A program made the position numbers and the translations under genes. Under the pieces are notes generated by a model. The model was not told where the DNA came from, ran no database searches, and saw only the letters and a program-made list of their open reading frames with translations. Positions 15,291 through 17,391 of a stretch of 17,391 nucleotides of DNA are shown piece after piece. The DNA is from an uncultured Muribaculaceae bacterium (GTDB lineage Bacteria > Bacteroidota > Bacteroidia > Bacteroidales > Muribaculaceae). Within the stretch, counting starts at the first letter, position 1; every line of letters begins with the position of its first letter. The DNA is taken from NCBI GenBank assembly GCA_910578035.1, contig CAJTOB010000062.1, forward strand, positions 1 to 17,391, in the 5' to 3' direction.

Positions 15291-15677
15291 ATGCACGTTG
15301 TCATAATTATCTTGACAGTCATCGTAGCCATTCTGCTGATTGGCATTGTTCTTATCCAGAAGTCGAAAGGCGGCGGTCTGTCGTCGCAGTTCGGCGGCGC
15401 CAACGCCGTAATGGGTGTTCGCCAGACCAACACATTCCTCGAGAAAGCCACCTGGACTCTGGTGAGCGCGCTCGTTGTTCTTTCGATTATCTCGGCTTTC
15501 ACCATGCCTAAGGCTTCTGTCGGTACTGAACTCCGCACCAAGCCTGTAGCACCGGCCGCTCCCGCCGCACCCGCCGGCCAGTTCGACACTCCTGTCGCCG
15601 TTGAGGAAGCAGCTGCCGAAATCGTGGAAGTACCCGCTGCCGCCGCAGAAGCAGAAACTCCGGCTGCGGAGCAGTAA
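15291..15677 (+). CDS. secG: Preprotein translocase subunit SecG
   Basis: Small inner-membrane partner of SecYE that assists SecA-driven export. It has two membrane segments, residues 3-22 (VVIIILTVIVAILLIGIVLI) and 54-72, joined by the conserved cytoplasmic loop QKSKGGGLSSQFGG (23-36), where the GGGL and FGG motifs are diagnostic. At 128 residues it exceeds a minimal SecG (about 75). The excess is an Ala/Pro/Glu-rich tail (86-128) without predicted structure, which is seen in other Bacteroidetes SecG proteins as far as I recall. It is the last gene of the operon, 8 bp after the preceding gene, and a hairpin terminator lies 25 bp downstream. Confidence 0.95.
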   Translation: MHVVIIILTVIVAILLIGIVLIQKSKGGGLSSQFGGANAVMGVRQTNTFLEKATWTLVSALVVLSIISAFTMPKASVGTELRTKPVAPAAPAAPAGQFDTPVAVEEAAAEIVEVPAAAAEAETPAAEQ

Positions 15678-15702
15678 TACATTTTGCATATAAGCATGCA
15701 TT

Positions 15703-15738
15703 CCCACGGGGCTGTTCCCTCGTGGGTTGTGTTGTATT
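15703..15738 (+). terminator. Rho-independent-like terminator after secG
   Basis: CCCACGGGG (15703-15711) pairs with CCCTCGTGGG (15717-15726) as a 9-bp stem with a single bulged T and a short loop. A T-rich run, TTGTGTTGTATT, follows. The position directly after secG fits the end of the activator-lptE-secG operon. A weaker TGCAT/ATGCA inverted repeat lies just upstream (about 15684-15700). Confidence 0.7.
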
Positions 15739-15749
15739 AGGCCGTTTTT

Positions 15750-15886
15750 GGGCTGACGGGCTGTTGGGCTTTTTTTAGGCTGACGAGCTGTTGGGCTGAC
15801 GGGCTGATGGGCTTTTTTTAGGCTGACGAGCTGTTGGGCTGATGGGCTTTTTTTAGGCTGATGGGCTGTTGGGCTGACGGGCTGAT
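15750..15886 (+). repeat. GGCTGNNN octad array upstream of the U32 gene
   Basis: Units of RGGCTGAC, GGGCTGTT, GAGCTGTT and GGGCTGAT are interrupted three times by GGGCTTTTTTT. This forms a higher-order repeat of about 27-43 bp (TTTTTTTAGGCTGACGAGCT twice). The array occupies most of the gap between the secG terminator and the U32-family gene. Bases 15887-15952 hold a poly-T run and no clear promoter. Confidence 0.75.
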
Positions 15887-15952
15887 GTGGATAAACTTTT
15901 TTTTAATTGCGGGCGCGCTGATGGGTGCGGCTGCTGAATCTGATTTCTGAGA

Positions 15953-17200
15953 ATGAAGAGACGTGATTTTGAAGTGATGGCTCCTGTGGGGAGCTACGAG
16001 TCGCTCAGCGCCGCCCTTGCCGCCGGTGCTGATGCGGTATATTTCGGCGTGGAGGGGCTGAACATGCGTTCGCGCTCGAGCGCCAATTTTACCCTCGACG
16101 ACCTCCGCGAGATTGTGAGCCACTGTCGCGAGCATGGTGTGAAGACCTATCTGACGGTCAACACGATAGTGTACGACGGCGAAATGGATAAGCTCGAAGG
16201 TATTGTCTCGGCAGCCGCCGGGGCCGGTATTACGGCTGTGATAGCGTCGGACGTGGCTGTTTTTGCGGCTTGCCGGCGTCATGGTGTCGATGTGCATATT
16301 TCTACGCAGTGCAATATATCGAATATCGAGGCTGTGCGCTTCTATTCGGCTTTCGCCGATGTGATGGTGCTGGCCCGCGAGCTGAGTCTGGAGCAGGTAA
16401 AGGCAATTTCAGATGCGATAGAGGCCGAAAATATCTGCGGTCCGTCGGGCTCAAGGGTAAGAATAGAAATGTTCTGTCATGGTGCTCTGTGCATGGCTGT
16501 TTCGGGCAAGTGCTATCTGAGTCTGCATGAGATGAACTCAAGCGCCAACCGCGGCGCGTGCACGCAGATATGCCGCCGCGGCTATGGCGTGACCGACCTC
16601 GAGACCGGCGATGAGCTTACGGTGGAAAACAAGTATATAATGTCGCCTAAGGACCTGAAAACGATTCATTTCCTTGACCGCATGATAGATGCGGGTGTGA
16701 GCGTGTTTAAAATCGAGGGGCGCGCCCGCGGGCCGGAGTATGTGAAGACGGCTGTGGAGTGCTACTCGGAGGCGATAGAGGCTATCTGCGACGGCTCGTA
16801 CGGGCGGGAGAAAGTGGAGCAGTGGAACGAGCGCCTCGCCACTATATTCAACCGCGGTTTCTGGGATGGATATTATCTCGGGCAGCGTCTTGGCGAGTGG
16901 TCGGGCAAGTATGGCTCGAGCGCCACGCGCGTGAAGCAGTATGCGGCCAAGGGTGTGAAGTGGTTTTCGAAGCTTGGTGTGGGCGAGTTTCTGATGGAAA
17001 GCGCCGAGTTGTGCGTTGGCGACGAGGTGATAATCACCGGCCCGACGACAGGCGCGCTGATACTCAAGGTTGAGGATATCCGTGTCGACGGCAAGAGCGT
17101 CGAGAAGGCTGTCAAGGGCGACAGTTTCTCGATTGCCGTACCCGCGAAAATCCGTCCGGCCGACCGGCTGTACCGCTGGCTTCCCACAGGTGATAATTAA
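15953..17200 (+). CDS. trhP: U32-family protein, TrhP (YegQ)-like tRNA hydroxylation protein
   Basis: The U32 family was named as peptidases, but the bacterial TrhP branch takes part in prephenate-dependent 5-hydroxyuridine formation at tRNA position 34 and RlhA acts on 23S rRNA. The protein has 415 residues. It has the TIM-barrel start FEVMAPVGSYESLSAALAAG and the central ARELSLEQVK motif (141-150). Four presumed iron-sulfur cysteines are visible: C180 and C187 in HGALCMAVSGKCYLS, C203 and C207 in GACTQICRR. The block YIMSPKDLKTIHFLDRM is followed by FKIEGRARGPEYVKTA, as in TrhP. A small beta-barrel-like domain ends it (about 335-412). It matches TrhP better than RlhA by length and cysteine pattern; the peptidase label should not be taken literally. 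It stands alone between the octad array and an AT-rich gap. Confidence 0.85.
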   Translation: MKRRDFEVMAPVGSYESLSAALAAGADAVYFGVEGLNMRSRSSANFTLDDLREIVSHCREHGVKTYLTVNTIVYDGEMDKLEGIVSAAAGAGITAVIASDVAVFAACRRHGVDVHISTQCNISNIEAVRFYSAFADVMVLARELSLEQVKAISDAIEAENICGPSGSRVRIEMFCHGALCMAVSGKCYLSLHEMNSSANRGACTQICRRGYGVTDLETGDELTVENKYIMSPKDLKTIHFLDRMIDAGVSVFKIEGRARGPEYVKTAVECYSEAIEAICDGSYGREKVEQWNERLATIFNRGFWDGYYLGQRLGEWSGKYGSSATRVKQYAAKGVKWFSKLGVGEFLMESAELCVGDEVIITGPTTGALILKVEDIRVDGKSVEKAVKGDSFSIAVPAKIRPADRLYRWLPTGDN

Positions 17201-17297
17201 TAATTTATAATGAATAATTAATAATTATTGGTTGGTTTGTTTATTTGTGTAGAATGAAGTTTTAATTCTTAATTCTACATTATTAATTATAAATTAG
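17196..17297. repeat. Inverted pair of AT-rich heptad arrays
   Basis: Five 7-bp units ATTAATA, ATTTATA, ATGAATA, ATTAATA, ATTATTG start inside the U32 stop region (17196-17230). A second set, in the opposite sense, runs 17263-17297 (TAATTCT twice, ACATTAT, TAATTAT, AAATTAG). Bases 17201-17218 and 17279-17296 pair as an inverted repeat with 17 of 18 matches, so the whole gap could form a long hairpin up to the next ATG. Confidence 0.6.
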
Positions 17298-17298
17298 T

Positions 17299-17391
17299 AT
17301 GATGAAATCGTTTTTCGGGCGGCCGCAGGTCTGGGGCTTCTTTGTGTCGGTGGTGGTGATGGCTGTTATCTCGCTGGCGTTTTTCTATCCC
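17299..17391 (+). CDS. N-terminus of a membrane protein, cut by window edge (possibly YfhO-like)
   Basis: An open frame begins at ATG 17299 (a second ATG follows directly at 17302) and continues to the window end, 31 codons. It reads MMKSFFGRPQVWGFFVSVVV followed by MAVISLAFFYP. The span 14-29 is a clear membrane segment and could be an uncleaved signal anchor. The start resembles that of large multi-spanning Bacteroidetes proteins of the YfhO type, which often open with a short basic tail and a helix ending in FxxP. This is a weak resemblance on 31 residues, so the family call is tentative, while the coding call rests on frame openness and position after the intergenic gap. Confidence 0.6.
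   Translation, partial: MMKSFFGRPQVWGFFVSVVVMAVISLAFFYP

Noticed and set aside
15750..15886. GGGCTTTTTTT units as a series of intrinsic terminators
   Set aside because: No matching CCC-rich arm precedes the T-tracts on the plus strand, so no stem forms; the true hairpin is at 15703-15726.
15953..17200. Collagenase-like peptidase role for the U32 protein
   Set aside because: The cysteine pattern and length match the TrhP tRNA-modification branch, so the older peptidase label is not supported by the sequence.

Overview
The window looks like chromosome from a GC-rich member of the Bacteroidota, most likely Bacteroidales and possibly close to Muribaculaceae. The phylum call rests on Bacteroidota-type promoters (-7 box TAnnTTTG, once with an upstream TTTG), on alternative starts with no clear Shine-Dalgarno, and on protein types such as a Bacteroidetes-style LptE and a short LptE-TPR-SecG cluster. 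The family-level placement is inference from general resemblance. All recognisable genes are core or common accessory genes. I see no phage, transposase, CRISPR array, rRNA or tRNA gene.

Layout. (1) 1-1762, minus strand: topA, 3' end cut by the window edge, with a very clear promoter. (2) 2068-8166, plus strand, divergent from topA: a complete tripartite RND efflux operon (lipoprotein adaptor, inner-membrane pump, outer-membrane channel). Its promoter region carries a 19-bp tandem repeat, probably an operator. (3) 8167-9302: a 1.1-kb non-coding region between convergent genes, packed with palindromic repeats. It holds two copies, about 98% identical, of a 287-bp fold-back element, then four 84-90-bp units built on a GC-rich hairpin. 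(4) 9303-12682, minus strand: a RelA/SpoT homologue, D-aminoacyl-tRNA deacylase (dtd) and a tRNA-dihydrouridine synthase, the last two coupled by an ATGA overlap. (5) 12746-15677, plus strand, divergent from the RelA/SpoT gene: a sigma-54-type activator with no receiver domain, lptE, an uncharacterised helical/TPR-like protein and secG, tightly packed and ended by a hairpin terminator. (6) 15953-17200: a U32-family protein of the TrhP (tRNA U34 hydroxylation) type. (7) 17299-17391: the start of a membrane protein.

Themes. The efflux operon exports small molecules across both membranes. The 12.7-15.7 kb operon joins a transcription activator to lipopolysaccharide assembly (LptE) and protein secretion (SecG), so envelope biogenesis may be co-regulated. 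The minus-strand cluster and the U32 gene deal with stringent signalling, tRNA quality control and tRNA modification.

The most unusual points are: the RelA/SpoT protein, whose hydrolase site is intact while its synthetase site is degenerate and the usual helical domain is missing; an extra pair of probable membrane helices in the centre of the RND pump; and a layered set of intergenic repeats (fold-back elements, GC hairpin units, GGCTGNNN octads, RTTANRA heptads) found in most of the larger gaps. I found no clear evidence for a wholly new defence or mobile system. The repeat families are the best candidates for something undescribed.
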